From Mariannaea sp. PMI_226 (taxonomy: Eukaryota > Ascomycota > Sordariomycetes > Hypocreales > Nectriaceae): a DNA stretch of 64,000 nt. The position numbers and the translations under genes are program-made. Every line of letters begins with the position of its first letter. The stretch's first letter is position 1. Under the pieces are notes generated by a model that saw only the letters and a list, made by a program, of their open reading frames with translations, was not told the origin of the DNA and did not search any database. The stretch lies in the NCBI GenBank assembly GCA_024336345.1, contig JANFOG010000001.1, positions 5,332,001 to 5,396,000 on the forward strand, in the 5' to 3' direction. Shown in pieces: positions 36,371 through 46,895 of the stretch.

Positions 36371-38757
36371 ATGACAAAGGGCAACGGAACAAGGGGTGAA
36401 CGCACTCGCACCTTTACCGGCTGTCGGACTTGTCGCAGCAGACACTCCAAGTGCGATGAAGCGCAGCCGGAATGCGGCACCTGTCGGCGACTGGGTCTGG
36501 TTTGTGGTGGATATAGAGGTCGTCTGTTTTGGATTACCGCAAATTCTGCCATGCGACCGGAACAGCAGCAGAGTCACCGAGGGTCTGAATACAGAGTAGG
36601 CTACATTGATCTCAGCCCTACTAATGTATGTATGCTAACATGATCCTCGTAGTATCCACTATTCTCCGGTATGTTGCTAGTCACCCATGAACGAGCCCCA
36701 GCCGTGATGGCTGACATGAAGCCATCTCGTCTCCAGAAGCCGAGCGCTGTATGATGAGCCTGGAGTTGTCTAGCAGCCTAGGTAAAAAATCTGCCACGGA
36801 TCTATTAAACGATATCGATGCTGCATACGAAAGGTCGGAAACTGATGGAAAGGGTCTCCCTGGCCTCGTCAAGGGCCCCTTTGGCGTCTTTTCCGCCCAG
36901 GATGAACCAATTTCACTGTCTAGCTCCCCAAAATCGTTTGTGTCGGAGAGTGTCATCCACGTTGACACTGAACTTACCGCGTGCTCGGACCCTGATGGGA
37001 TGATTGAAGAGATTCAGCGAACGGATTGGTCAGACCATATCAACGAAGCCAACTTTGACTTATTTGTCAGCTCTCTTGACCCAACCTTGGGACTAGACAC
37101 ACACGATGACACTAGTCCTGAGCAGCTACTGATATCAGATCCGTCCATGACGAATATGCTCTTAGACAATCCTCTTGTCGTTGAGTGTTTGACTCTATGT
37201 AGCTCTAGTTTCGTCACTGGGGCGATTGAGAGCGGGGCCGTGACTGCTGACGCAAGACATGACCATCCTCCGACTCCTCAGATAAACGCCATTGTTCCAC
37301 CAAGCCCAAGCCCTTGTCGAGGTCTACCACCGAGTGACGCAACTTCACAAAACATCCCCGAGCATGCCGAGTCCCTACTTCGATACTATAAGCAACGAGT
37401 TGACGCAGCTACTGACATGTTGCAAACCAAGCGTCAATCTCCATGGCAGTTGATATTTTTACCCTGTGCTCTCGAGACCTTTGCTGAGCTTTCACTTTGG
37501 AACGAGACTTCGCATACCCGTTATACTATTCTTTACACACTGCTTGCGCATAGTGCTTTCCAATTGCATATGGCAAACAAGCCAGGCTCTTTCGCCAATC
37601 AATGGAGAGAAATTGGTGCACGCCATCAGGAGAAGGCCCAAAAACACTTGCGCAATGCATTACAGCTCGAGATGTTTGGCCCCAAGCAAGCAAAGTACAA
37701 AGAGTTGCTTATGGCCATATTGGCCTTGGCAATTACATCGGTACGTGCGTTGTTGGCCACTAATCTAATTGATTGTTGCTGACAAGTCTTCTAGCTATAC
37801 AATGGCAGTCATGTGTTTCGCATATTTCTCCTCGATGCCGAACGATTGATTCGCCTACGCGGCCTGACTAATACGAGCCCCTATAATTCCAGACTCCTAC
37901 ATCACATGTATACTCATCTGCGTGTAATTGCGGAAAGTGTTTATCTTCTTCCCCCGGAAGCTGTCAGCACACTAGACCAGAGTGTCTCGCCAGAAGTCAC
38001 CGTTCGTACTTTCCGACTCACAGAAGATTCCTTGAATATTGGCCTTGATCCGGGCCATGAGAAGAGTCTCGATGTTGGATATAAAGATATCCACCTTCAA
38101 ATCCAGGGCCAATGGAAAGAGACTCTTTATCCGGTCATTTACGGAATCCCCGAAAGTCTAATGACACTTCTATCTCAAACGATTTCAATTGCAAATGAAA
38201 AGCAGCGATTAGAGGGTCTGGCTCGCGTCCACCCCAAGATATCTGTCGAGCTGGCACGCCACGTCAAAACCTTGGAGACTAGTATCTGGTCTTGGTCATT
38301 GCCTGCCGAGTCAATGGGGCCAGCAAGACCACCTCAGACAGTCGTCGAGACAGAGCAAGAGCTTATCGACCATCCGCAGGCAAGATCAATGGCCCTTGCT
38401 ATTCACCAAGCTCTCGTCATTTATTTTTACCGCAGAGTTTATGACGTAAACGCCATGATTCTCCAGGACAATGTTCGAAAAACTCTTGATTACCTCGAAC
38501 CCTGCCTAGAGAAGATAATCGACGACCAGGATTTCGTCGCAAGTCTTGCTTGGCCAGCTTATATAGCTGCAAGCGAGGCTATATCACCAGACCTTCAAGA
38601 AAAGGCACTGAGATGTTTGACTGTCACTGATGAACGTGGCCTCTATTTCACCCCAAAACCAGCGAGAGAGATTGCGTCTTCAATTTGGGAAAGGCGGAAG
38701 CAATCAGGAGATTTGACAATGAGTTGGCCATCCATTATTACTGAAACTCAACTCTAA
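36371..38757 (+). CDS. Zn2Cys6 transcription factor with Fungal_trans_2-type region
   Basis: Four exons: 36371-36595, 36653-36668 (16 nt), 36737-37740 and 37795-38757; 735 residues, frame consistent. The N-terminal zinc cluster is C18-x2-C21-x6-C28-x6-C35-x2-C38-x6-C45, with CRTCRSRHSKC typical of the ARCA/ARGR2-like and Pro1-like regulators. The middle (PWQLIFLPCALETFAELSLW) and the C-terminal helical half fit the Fungal_trans_2 regulatory region. Nuclear DNA-binding regulator, expected to bind CGG half-sites. It sits next to a DapA-family enzyme, an FMN oxidase and an amino-acid permease, which it may control (inference). Tandem tiny exon 2 is unusual but both flanking introns are canonical. 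Confidence 0.85.
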
Positions 38758-38959
38758 CCTAGATGATCGATTCAGGTATTTTTGTAACTCGAGGCATGTA
38801 CTTATACGGCGATTTGGCTGTTAGCGAGGCGCAGGGGTTTGGGCTCACACTTGAACGAGGTCACGTTTGTTCCCGAAAATCATCTTATGTGTTCATATTC
38901 TAGTCTTCATATCTAGCCATTCGAGTTCATGCTTGCTTTGTTGACTTTCAATTTTCCCT

Positions 38960-39853
38960 TTATAAAACACCAGCGTGCTTAAGAGCAGCCTCAAGCTCCT
39001 TTCGAGGCTCTCCTTCTAAAAGCTTGAAGGGCTTACGGATGCCACCTGTCTTCCACCCTCGTAGCCCCATGGCCGTCTTCACACTCGCACAGTAGTTGTA
39101 AGACTCCAACACCTTGCAAAGGGGGAAGATCTTGACCCAAACCTCACGGCCACGCTTCAGATCACCCTTAACGGCGAGGGCGTCCCAAAGCTCCATGCTA
39201 AGTTCAGGGAGAATGTTGGTGGTGCCCCAGACGGAGCCCTTGGCGCCGGCTGCGAGGCCGTAGAAAGTGAGCGTGTCCCAACCGTTGAAGGCGGTGATAT
39301 CGCTGCCGTAGGTAAAGAGCAGATCGGTCAGGGCGGGAGCATTGCCAGACGTGTCCTTAAGGTACTTGACGCCGACAGTGCTAAGATCGGCAATTTCTTT
39401 GGGGGAAAGAGATACGCCACTAGCCGAAGGAATGTTGTAGTACACAATGGGAAGACCGCTGGCCTCATGGATCTCTCGCATGTGCTCCTTGAGCTCCTCC
39501 TTGTTGGGAGAATCATAGAACGGAGGGACCACCATCAGCGAGTGAGCGCCGACCTTGGCCGCATGGACAGCCAAGTCAACGGCCTTTGAAGTAGAGAGCT
39601 CACCAATGCCAGCCATAACATGGGCGCGACCGGCCGAAGACTTGACGACCTGCTCAACAAGCTGCTTTCGCTCCTCCGTGGTGAGAGCGGTAAACTCGCC
39701 AGTGCTGCCACCGGGGACAAACCCATGGACGCCTGCAGTGAGAAGACGCTTGACGTGCTCGTCAATGCCTTGCATATCGATGCTACCATCGGCCTTGTAT
39801 GGAGTGATAAGGGCGACCATGATGCCCTTGGGCTCTTGAACATTCGAAGGCAT
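38960..39853 (-). CDS. DapA/N-acetylneuraminate lyase family aldolase (pyruvate-forming class I lyase)
   Basis: Intronless, 297 residues, a (beta/alpha)8 barrel. Family motifs: GGSTGEFTALT (residues 48-58, pyruvate carboxylate binding), Tyr139 in IVYYNIP and the Schiff-base Lys166 in VKYLKDTSG. Fungal members act as 4-hydroxy-2-oxoglutarate, keto-deoxy-sugar-acid or related aldolases rather than in lysine synthesis, because fungi make lysine by the aminoadipate route. No mitochondrial presequence visible. Located convergent with the Zn2Cys6 gene. Exact substrate cannot be told from sequence. The ATG at 39853 fits the family N-terminus; a longer in-frame start is not supported. Confidence 0.85.
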   Translation of the reverse strand: MPSNVQEPKGIMVALITPYKADGSIDMQGIDEHVKRLLTAGVHGFVPGGSTGEFTALTTEERKQLVEQVVKSSAGRAHVMAGIGELSTSKAVDLAVHAAKVGAHSLMVVPPFYDSPNKEELKEHMREIHEASGLPIVYYNIPSASGVSLSPKEIADLSTVGVKYLKDTSGNAPALTDLLFTYGSDITAFNGWDTLTFYGLAAGAKGSVWGTTNILPELSMELWDALAVKGDLKRGREVWVKIFPLCKVLESYNYCASVKTAMGLRGWKTGGIRKPFKLLEGEPRKELEAALKHAGVL

Positions 39854-40039
39854 TTTGAGTGTACAGGTTAAAGGGGCTTGGCGAAAATGGAGAATCAAGT
39901 GAGTATCGCGGATGTGATTGAATTGAGTTGGATCTCAAGCATTCAACTCTCGTCTCAGTTACACTGCGTATTATATGTATCACATCCACTGAATTACTTA
40001 CACACACATTGTCGGCCGTATCGTGGGTTCTGAGTGATT

Positions 40040-40061
40040 GCCCCGCGATTTAGCGCGGGGC
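40040..40061. repeat. GC-rich hairpin
   Basis: GCCCCGCG, 6-base loop, CGCGGGGC. It lies between the aldolase start and the small gene at 40095. The nearby words GCGTTTTGCC occur twice (about 40060 and 40131). Possible regulator site or transposon scar. Confidence 0.4.
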
Positions 40062-40094
40062 GTTTTGCCATGTTTGGTGGGTGTCTTTCCCCTT

Positions 40095-40531
40095 TTAACT
40101 AGGCAAGTATCCGCGTGGGCGATGTAGCAGCGTTTTGCCTGACTCAGAGGAATCGCCATAATAGATACGCCAACGGGGCGTTCCAGATTGTAGATAAAGC
40201 CAATTCCCAGTGTGGGGATCATCCAGGTAGACTCCATGAGGATGAATAGACCGACCCGGCAGTCGTGTGACCGTGGCCATCCTTTCACCGGGAGGGTTTA
40301 AGAAATGGGTAAGACGCAACTTGTGGAGCAGTGTACACACTGGAACTTCCCACCTAAGGGTCTTAAGTGTTTTGTTCTGGACGGTTTCGGGTTAGGCAAT
40401 AAGTTCCGAGCCTGGTTCTTCATGTCGAGCAATCCGCTCCGTACATAATGATCATCTGAATTAGAGAGATCAGCTTCTTCACCAATTAAGGACGAAAGCT
40501 CTCGATCAGAAGAGATCTTGCCAATTATCAT
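40095..40531 (-). CDS. small hypothetical protein, two exons
   Basis: Exon 1 (40531-40341) and exon 2 (40281-40095) join in phase over a 59-bp intron (donor GTGTGT, end GTGAAAG) to give 125 residues. Exon 1 carries ELSSLIGEEADLSNSDDHY and exon 2 GVYLDDPHTGNWLYLQSG, a soluble, coding-like composition. Without splicing both pieces stop almost at once. No domain recognised, no signal peptide. It sits between the aldolase and the FMN oxidase on the same strand. The donor is not the consensus GTRAGT, so the model is tentative. Confidence 0.4.
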
Positions 40532-40918
40532 GCTGACTGTAGGAGCCTTATTCTATTATCTGAGTTGAGACAGCTTCTTTCATATTATTACGTTGAATAT
40601 TTTGTTATGCTTTTGTCGCAGGTTTTTACCTACGCCCACTGAGTTACCCTCTATATGGGGCTCTCTTTTCGACACCGATGACGCCGGTCGAAGAGGAGTT
40701 CCATGTCTGTCGTGAGTACGCCGCCCAGAAACACGGAGTGCAGATGAAGTTTCTCTCTTGTGGATAATGGCTCAAATTAGTGGATTGAACGCCATAATAC
40801 TAGAGTGACTTGAAATAAAGCCAAATCATGAAGGATTGATTCGCATAACGTTATACAGAATTTCTTTTCTAGAATGGCAATATCCATGCTACGGAACGCT
40901 CAAACGCTGCAAATGTTC

Positions 40919-42312
40919 CTACAACTTGGCTAACACACCGTTCGAATCGAGGTACCTGAGGTGCTCACGGGTAATGTCCTTGATTGTCTTGCATCTACAG
41001 TTATGTTAGTCACACAATATTAAAGTATCGATGACAACCACTTACCCAGCAAGGGCCATGGTAATCTTGAACTCATCAATAAGAATCTGAAGAGCCAACT
41101 CCACGCCCTCCTGTCCTTTATACTGTTAAAGTGGTCAGATACAGGTTAAATCACTATACTCCAGGAAAACTTACAGCAAGACCCCAGATAGGAATTCTGC
41201 CAACAAAACAGTGAGAGGCGCCCATGGCCAGAGCCTTGAAAATATCAGTGCCCCGGCGAATACCACCATCCACAGCAACGGGAATCTTGTCCCCAGCAGC
41301 AGCGACGCACTCTCGTAGGGCATCAAGAGTCGAAGGGACCCCATCAAGCTGTCTACCACCGTGGTTGGAGACAAGAATCCCATCAAGGCCGTGCTTAATG
41401 GCGAGTTCCACATCCTCAGCTCCGTACACACCCTTGATCCATAGTTGGAGTTTGGTGTGTTTTCGAAGCCAAGGAATGGCCGAGTCCCAGTCGAGGGAAG
41501 GATCGAAGTCATGCTTGCTATTACCAACATGTACCTCGCCGCTGAGCTCGCTCTTGCCATCAGACAACAGGTTTGGCCACGCCATGTCGTCAGGAAGGAT
41601 GAAGTTATTGCGGTACTCGTTGAGGCGGCGACCGAGCACGGGGACATCGACAGAGAGAAAAATGGCTTTATAACCAGAAGCTGCAAGAATACACATTAGT
41701 CTCATCGACGAAAAGACTTAAAAAATTGGGGTTGCATACCTTCAGCTCGTCGTAGGATCTGAAGAGTCGTCTCGCGATCTTTAAGCACGCAAATTTGCAT
41801 CACATATGGGTTGCCATTCCCTTCCGCAGCGACATTCTCCAATGACTCAGTTGCATAGGATGATAGACCCATACAGATGCCATATTTGGCTGCCGCGCGA
41901 GAGGTGCCAAGTTCACCATCGGGATGAGCCAAGCGGTGCATAGCTGCGGGGCTGAAACCCAATGGCAGCGCCGTCTTGACGCCAAAGATCTCGCCCGAAG
42001 TGTCTATGTCTTGAACATTGACGAGAACGCGAGGTCGAATCTTGTAGCGACTGTAGGCGTCCTCATTATCCTGCAGGCTTGATGAGGAAATGTGTTAGCG
42101 CAGCGTGGATATGTCAAGAATATCGGAGACGCACGTAATCAGGTCCATGGCACCCTGATTGAAGTAATCTGCATGGGAGATCTCAGAACGGTCCAAGCGT
42201 TTCCGCCAGGGCACCTACCGCTGTACATCTTGGGGAGAGCACGTGAACCGTAGTCCTTCAAGTCTGCAATAGTATGCACTTTAGGATCATAACTTTTCCC
42301 GCGGTTGGCCAT
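40919..42312 (-). CDS. FMN-dependent alpha-hydroxy-acid oxidase/dehydrogenase
   Basis: Six exons: 42312-42219, 42168-42135, 42077-41740, 41680-41175, 41122-41046 and 40994-40919; 374 residues, frame consistent. A TIM-barrel enzyme of the glycolate/lactate oxidase family that oxidises L-2-hydroxy acids to 2-oxo acids. Motifs: LRDNE-like TLQDNEDAYSRYKIRPRVL, FMN-region GFSPAAMHRLAHPDGE and SSYATES, the catalytic-base segment GILVSNHGGRQLDG, and VDGGIRRGTDIFKALA. There is no cytochrome b5 domain, so it is not a cytochrome-c-type L-lactate dehydrogenase. No peroxisomal SKL ending is seen (ends GVLAKL). Divergent from the amino-acid permease, suggesting a shared promoter. Confidence 0.88.
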
Positions 42313-43458
42313 TTTTACAAAGAGTTGTGCCGATATCTTTTACAAAAACAAAAGAAGTGTGGAAGGCAGTAGCAAAAGGGAAGATACACTTGATGATAAG
42401 GACGATGATGCTACTGCTCGAGTACAAATAATTTAGGTCAGACCACGGCTTTTATTCCGACTCGACCGACGTCCTACCAGAAGATCAATGGATCTGTGGG
42501 CCCTCCACAATCAAAGAGCAATCAAAGGGTGAAATCGTCCTTGTGATTAGATCAGATTTAGAGTCTAGAGCCTCGGGAATGTGATCGGTGAATGATTAGC
42601 TCCCATCGGGCGGGATGGCCTGCCTCTCTCGAATGGGCCACTGCCCAATTACCGCCGAGAGAAGGTGGTCAGACCGATGTGTACGAACATCCTCCGTCGG
42701 TGGCAAATTATGCTCAGCCTCCTGTGGCTGATTCGAGAGAACTAGGATCATCTCGATGAGTTCTTATCACTCTTGAGTAGGATAAAATTTTACCGGCACC
42801 AGAGGTGAGATGCCTGAAACTTCAGACGGCCAAACTGCTTACTGACCACCACCCGAGTTACTGGCGAGCGGTTCACGACGATACTAAAGATATGGAGACT
42901 CGTAGACCATAAATAAACATAGTTCAACGAACCTGGTCTGTTCAAGGCTTTGCTGTATGTGTGCGCTTGTCGGCAGCATCTCACAAGTACAAATCCAAAC
43001 TAAGTGACACAGGGATATTGCAGCTCTGTTGCATGCATGCCTTTGTTCCCTCTTCGGGAGTTGGATGAAGTTCCCCAGATTTGGGGCCGTGTCTGGACAG
43101 TTGGCAGTTAGCCAATGGGGCAGCAGCAAAAAGTCCAGGAAAGCGTCCACGACGGCAGCCTGTACAGAACAAGGATCCATTCCCAAGAACTAGTGTCGCC
43201 ACCCTGCCGCTTTCACGAACCATGTCTGGTTAAGCATCCCCAGGTCTGGAAGGCCATGCCGCCCGCCCACCGGCTGCTATCTGCCAACACGTTCGGCTCG
43301 TCTCCACTCAAAGCCTGGGGAAGACTGCCTCCAGTTCTTGTAAACCTGGGGTATACTCGTGATCGTTATATCTCATGACTTTAAAAACGCCTGAATTTCC
43401 CTCCGATTTTCTTTTATTTTGCTGCTTAAAACTGACTATTAGTCCCTCCAAATCATCT
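42313..43458. promoter_or_regulatory. divergent promoter region, oxidase and amino-acid permease
   Basis: 1.1 kb between two head-to-head starts. CGG/CCG triplets occur (for example near 42610, 42650 and 42695), but I could not define one convincing paired site. No coding exon found inside. Confidence 0.4.
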
Positions 43459-45198
43459 ATGGATGCCCAAAACAAAATCAGCATGGCAAACGTGTCTCCC
43501 ACCGCCAACTTCGAAGATGGCACAAGTGTTCGGAAAGAAGACGTGCGTGAGTTGAAAAGCGAGGCGTATCCCCTTCCTCCCGTGCGACAAGATGCCTTTG
43601 GAGATGAATCAAACGCCCAAGTAAAATACAAAGTGTTATCATGGTGGTGAGTCTTGCTCTTTTTGCAAAATTGGCAACATAGGCTCTGACATAGTAATTG
43701 CAGGCAAGCAGGTTTTCTCATGGTGGCGGAAACCATCTCTCTCGGCATCCTCTCTCTTCCCAAGGCAATGGCAGGTCTGGGCATAGTGCCCGCCCTGATT
43801 ATCCTCCTTGGCCTGGGCATCATCGCCACGTACACAGGCTACGTCATTGGGCAGTTCAAGCTTCGGTATCCGCACATCACTGGCATGGCGGATGCAGGCG
43901 AAATCCTCTGGGGGCCTATCGGACGCGAGATAGTTGGCTTCGCCCAGCTACTACTGCTGGTCTTCATCATGGCGAGCCACATCCTCACTTTCACTGTGGC
44001 CTTGAACACAATCACCGGCCATGGTACATGTTCCATTGTGTTCGGCATCGTAGGCATGATTGCTTCGTGTATCTTGTCTTTGCCTCGCACCCTTACCAAC
44101 ATGACCTGGTTGTCGATTATATGTGCGTACCTTCAAAACCGCCCTTTGCTCATCTGGTACTGACGTCTGCAGCGTTTGGGAGTATTTTCATCGCCGTCAT
44201 GATATCCATGGTTGCGCTTGGTATCCAAAACCAACCTGGCATTGTCCAAGTGACTGCTAGCACGACCTTGGTCAACGGTTTCGTGTCTGCATCAAATATT
44301 GTCTTTTCATATGGTTCGTTCTGGCCCCGGAAATGATTGGACAATTTGTATTGATGATCTGGCAGCTTCACACAACAGCTTCTTCACTTTCATGGCGGAA
44401 TTGAAAAACCCAAAGGACTTTCCAAAAGCCCTTGCTCTCCTGCAGACGATTGACATATCGCTGTACATTATCACTAGCGTTGTTATTTATAGATATGTTG
44501 GGGAGGATGTCAAGTCTCCCGCGCTGAGCTCAGCTGGCGCCACAGTTTCAAAGATCTGTTACGGTGTTGCACTACCCACGGTTAGCAGGGCACGTAATGT
44601 GTGGAAAAGAATTTCAATGGAGCTAATACGATGTTAGATTCTTATTGCCGGCGTCCTAAACGGCCATATTGCTGGTAAAGCTATCTACCTTCGCGTATTT
44701 ACAGGAACAAAGCATCTTCACACTCGAAGTTGGGTCGGAATAGGTTCTTGGATTGGTGTCTCAGTAGGACTGTGGATTCTGGCATGGATTATTGCCTCGA
44801 CGATTCCCGTCTTTAGTAACCTCCTTAGCTTGATGGTAAGCACAGCAGACTCCTAAATCAAAAGTCCCCCCTTAGATGTCGGAGTTGTCTACTTGCTAAT
44901 ATTATCTCGTAGTCAGCCATGTTTTTCAGCTGGTTTACATTTAGTCTTCCCGGCATGTTCTGGCTAAAGATGAACAAGGGGTTGTACTTTTCGTCCAAAC
45001 GCAAAATCTTCCTGACGATTTTGAACTCTCTCATTATTGCCATGGGACTTGTTTTAGTATGTTACATCTTGTGCACCAAACCCACCATCATCGAGACAAG
45101 CTAACAAGAAGTAGTGTGGTATGGGCCTTTATACATCAGGTGTCGCAATCCACAACGATCCGGGCACAGGGACGTTTTCATGTGCAAACAATGCATGA
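43459..45198 (+). CDS. AAAP-family amino-acid transporter (Mtr-like neutral amino-acid permease)
   Basis: Seven exons: 43459-43646, 43704-44122, 44173-44313, 44366-44580, 44638-44835, 44913-45056 and 45115-45198; 462 residues. Typical start of the membrane domain, WWQAGFLMVAETISLGILSL, then about eleven hydrophobic helices, the motif FFTFMAELKNPKDFPKAL, and a C-terminus LYTSGVAIHNDPGTGTFSC as in fungal neutral amino-acid permeases. The last intron is easy to miss: reading through it stops at 45104 and loses the conserved tail. Plasma membrane uptake of neutral or aromatic amino acids is expected. Divergent from the FMN oxidase. Confidence 0.87.
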
Positions 45199-46895
45199 AA
45201 TATTCAAAATGATTTGAATAAGGTTGTCTTGTACCAAAACTCATGCGAGCAGATCTGGCCATCTTGCTTATCTATCATGCATGGAGGACTATGGCACCTT
45301 GCAGTTGAGGCCGTCTAGAACTGAAAATTGGTTAGAGGATTTAGCTGCAAACATCCTTTTAAATGGACCGAGCGTTCTTCCTTGTAAATAGTGCTTAAAG
45401 GATAGTGCAACTTTAATACCAATTATGTTCACCAATTCGAATCGCTATAAAAGGAGAAGGGAAATACGATAGCCTAAGCAATGGCGGCATCGATACAGCG
45501 GTCTCCCACGATGTAAGTTCACGCAGGTCAGATTTCTCGACGTCGTAAAATGAAACTAGGGCCCAAAATAATGATGTGACCCCAGATGTGACCCTCGCAA
45601 AGCACCCTTACAAAGTTTTGTGATCCAAAAATGACACGGCCCTGCTCAGTCACCCTCAGTCCCAAACCCGGTGCCGCCTCAGCCTGGACTTCAAGTCCCC
45701 TCAAGCCGACCCCAGCACCAACTCAGCTTAGAGTGGCAGCAGCGCAGCTTGAGGAAGGGCAATGGATTTTGGTGTGCTCGAGTTTCAACTCCGAGTTCTC
45801 TGATATTTAGAATGCACAACCTTGACTGTCTCGACGATCAAGGCATCTACTAACTCTTCAGAGAGTCAAAGACTCGTCAATTGGAAACATATTCTCGTGA
45901 TAATCGTGTTCTGGAGTCTCTTCGCTATATCCCTGGTTGTCTCGATGCAATAAGTAAACAATGTGGCATCGGTTGGTTCAAGACCATCCACGCAAATATA
46001 TCAAGTCTGTATGACACAGCTGACAGTATTCGCAATGGTTGTGGAAATGCGGAGGGAGTTAGCCGACGATATCATTTTATTCCACTGCCCAAGACCATTG
46101 TTCCCTTTATTCCTATAGACTCTATTGATCCTATTGTGTTTTGTATCTCAGATCGCCCTGATGGGTATACATAGGTTCTCTGTTTACTGCTAATCGTATT
46201 TAGCTTGTCGCCACATTTACATACGCGAAATTCTTTAATAGAGCTGAAGCGTTGTTGTGATGACAAATTTACCCTGGGGTCCAGGACGGTCAAAATCGGC
46301 TTGAGGTCAGGGTCCAAGTTACGTCAGGTTGTATAATCTTTCTTACGGTAAGGTCAGAGTAGCAATCAACTCCCCTTTCCTTGAAACAGGAAGCCCATTT
46401 CACGACACGAAGAAACTCCTAGTATTTTGGGTAGTAATATTTACTGTTAACCCTGCCAATATGTACCCGCAGTCGTGGCAGAAAGTCTAGTCCTCTTCCC
46501 AGCTCTATGAAGGCCTACTAGCGAGCGCCAGATCGAGGGTTTCGGTTGGGGAGAATATGACTGGGAGCTACGACTGTTGACGTGCTTGAACTTTAGAAAG
46601 CATGTGGTGTGGGATTTGACTCAGTGGTAGGAAAAAAAATATGTCGATAGTCTAAGCCCCTGGCCTGCTGGCTCTGCGCAATTTTTGAGACTATCAGCAC
46701 GGCGCTACTGAGAACCCTTGCCGGCAGTTAAAATGGTCCTTGAGTCAGTGGTCAGGTGACCAATCGGGTGACTGGGGCCTTTGGGCTGGGTGTCCGGGTT
46801 CGTGACCAATTACCAAGAATCGTGGAGAGTATTGACCAGCCTCAACTGGCATACTCCTGGTCGCGCAGACGGTCGGCAAAACGCTAAATTGGGCA
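45199..46895. other. 1.7-kb intergenic region
   Basis: No supported gene. Contains the promoter of the second Zn2Cys6 regulator. Short frames have no splice or family support. Confidence 0.5.
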
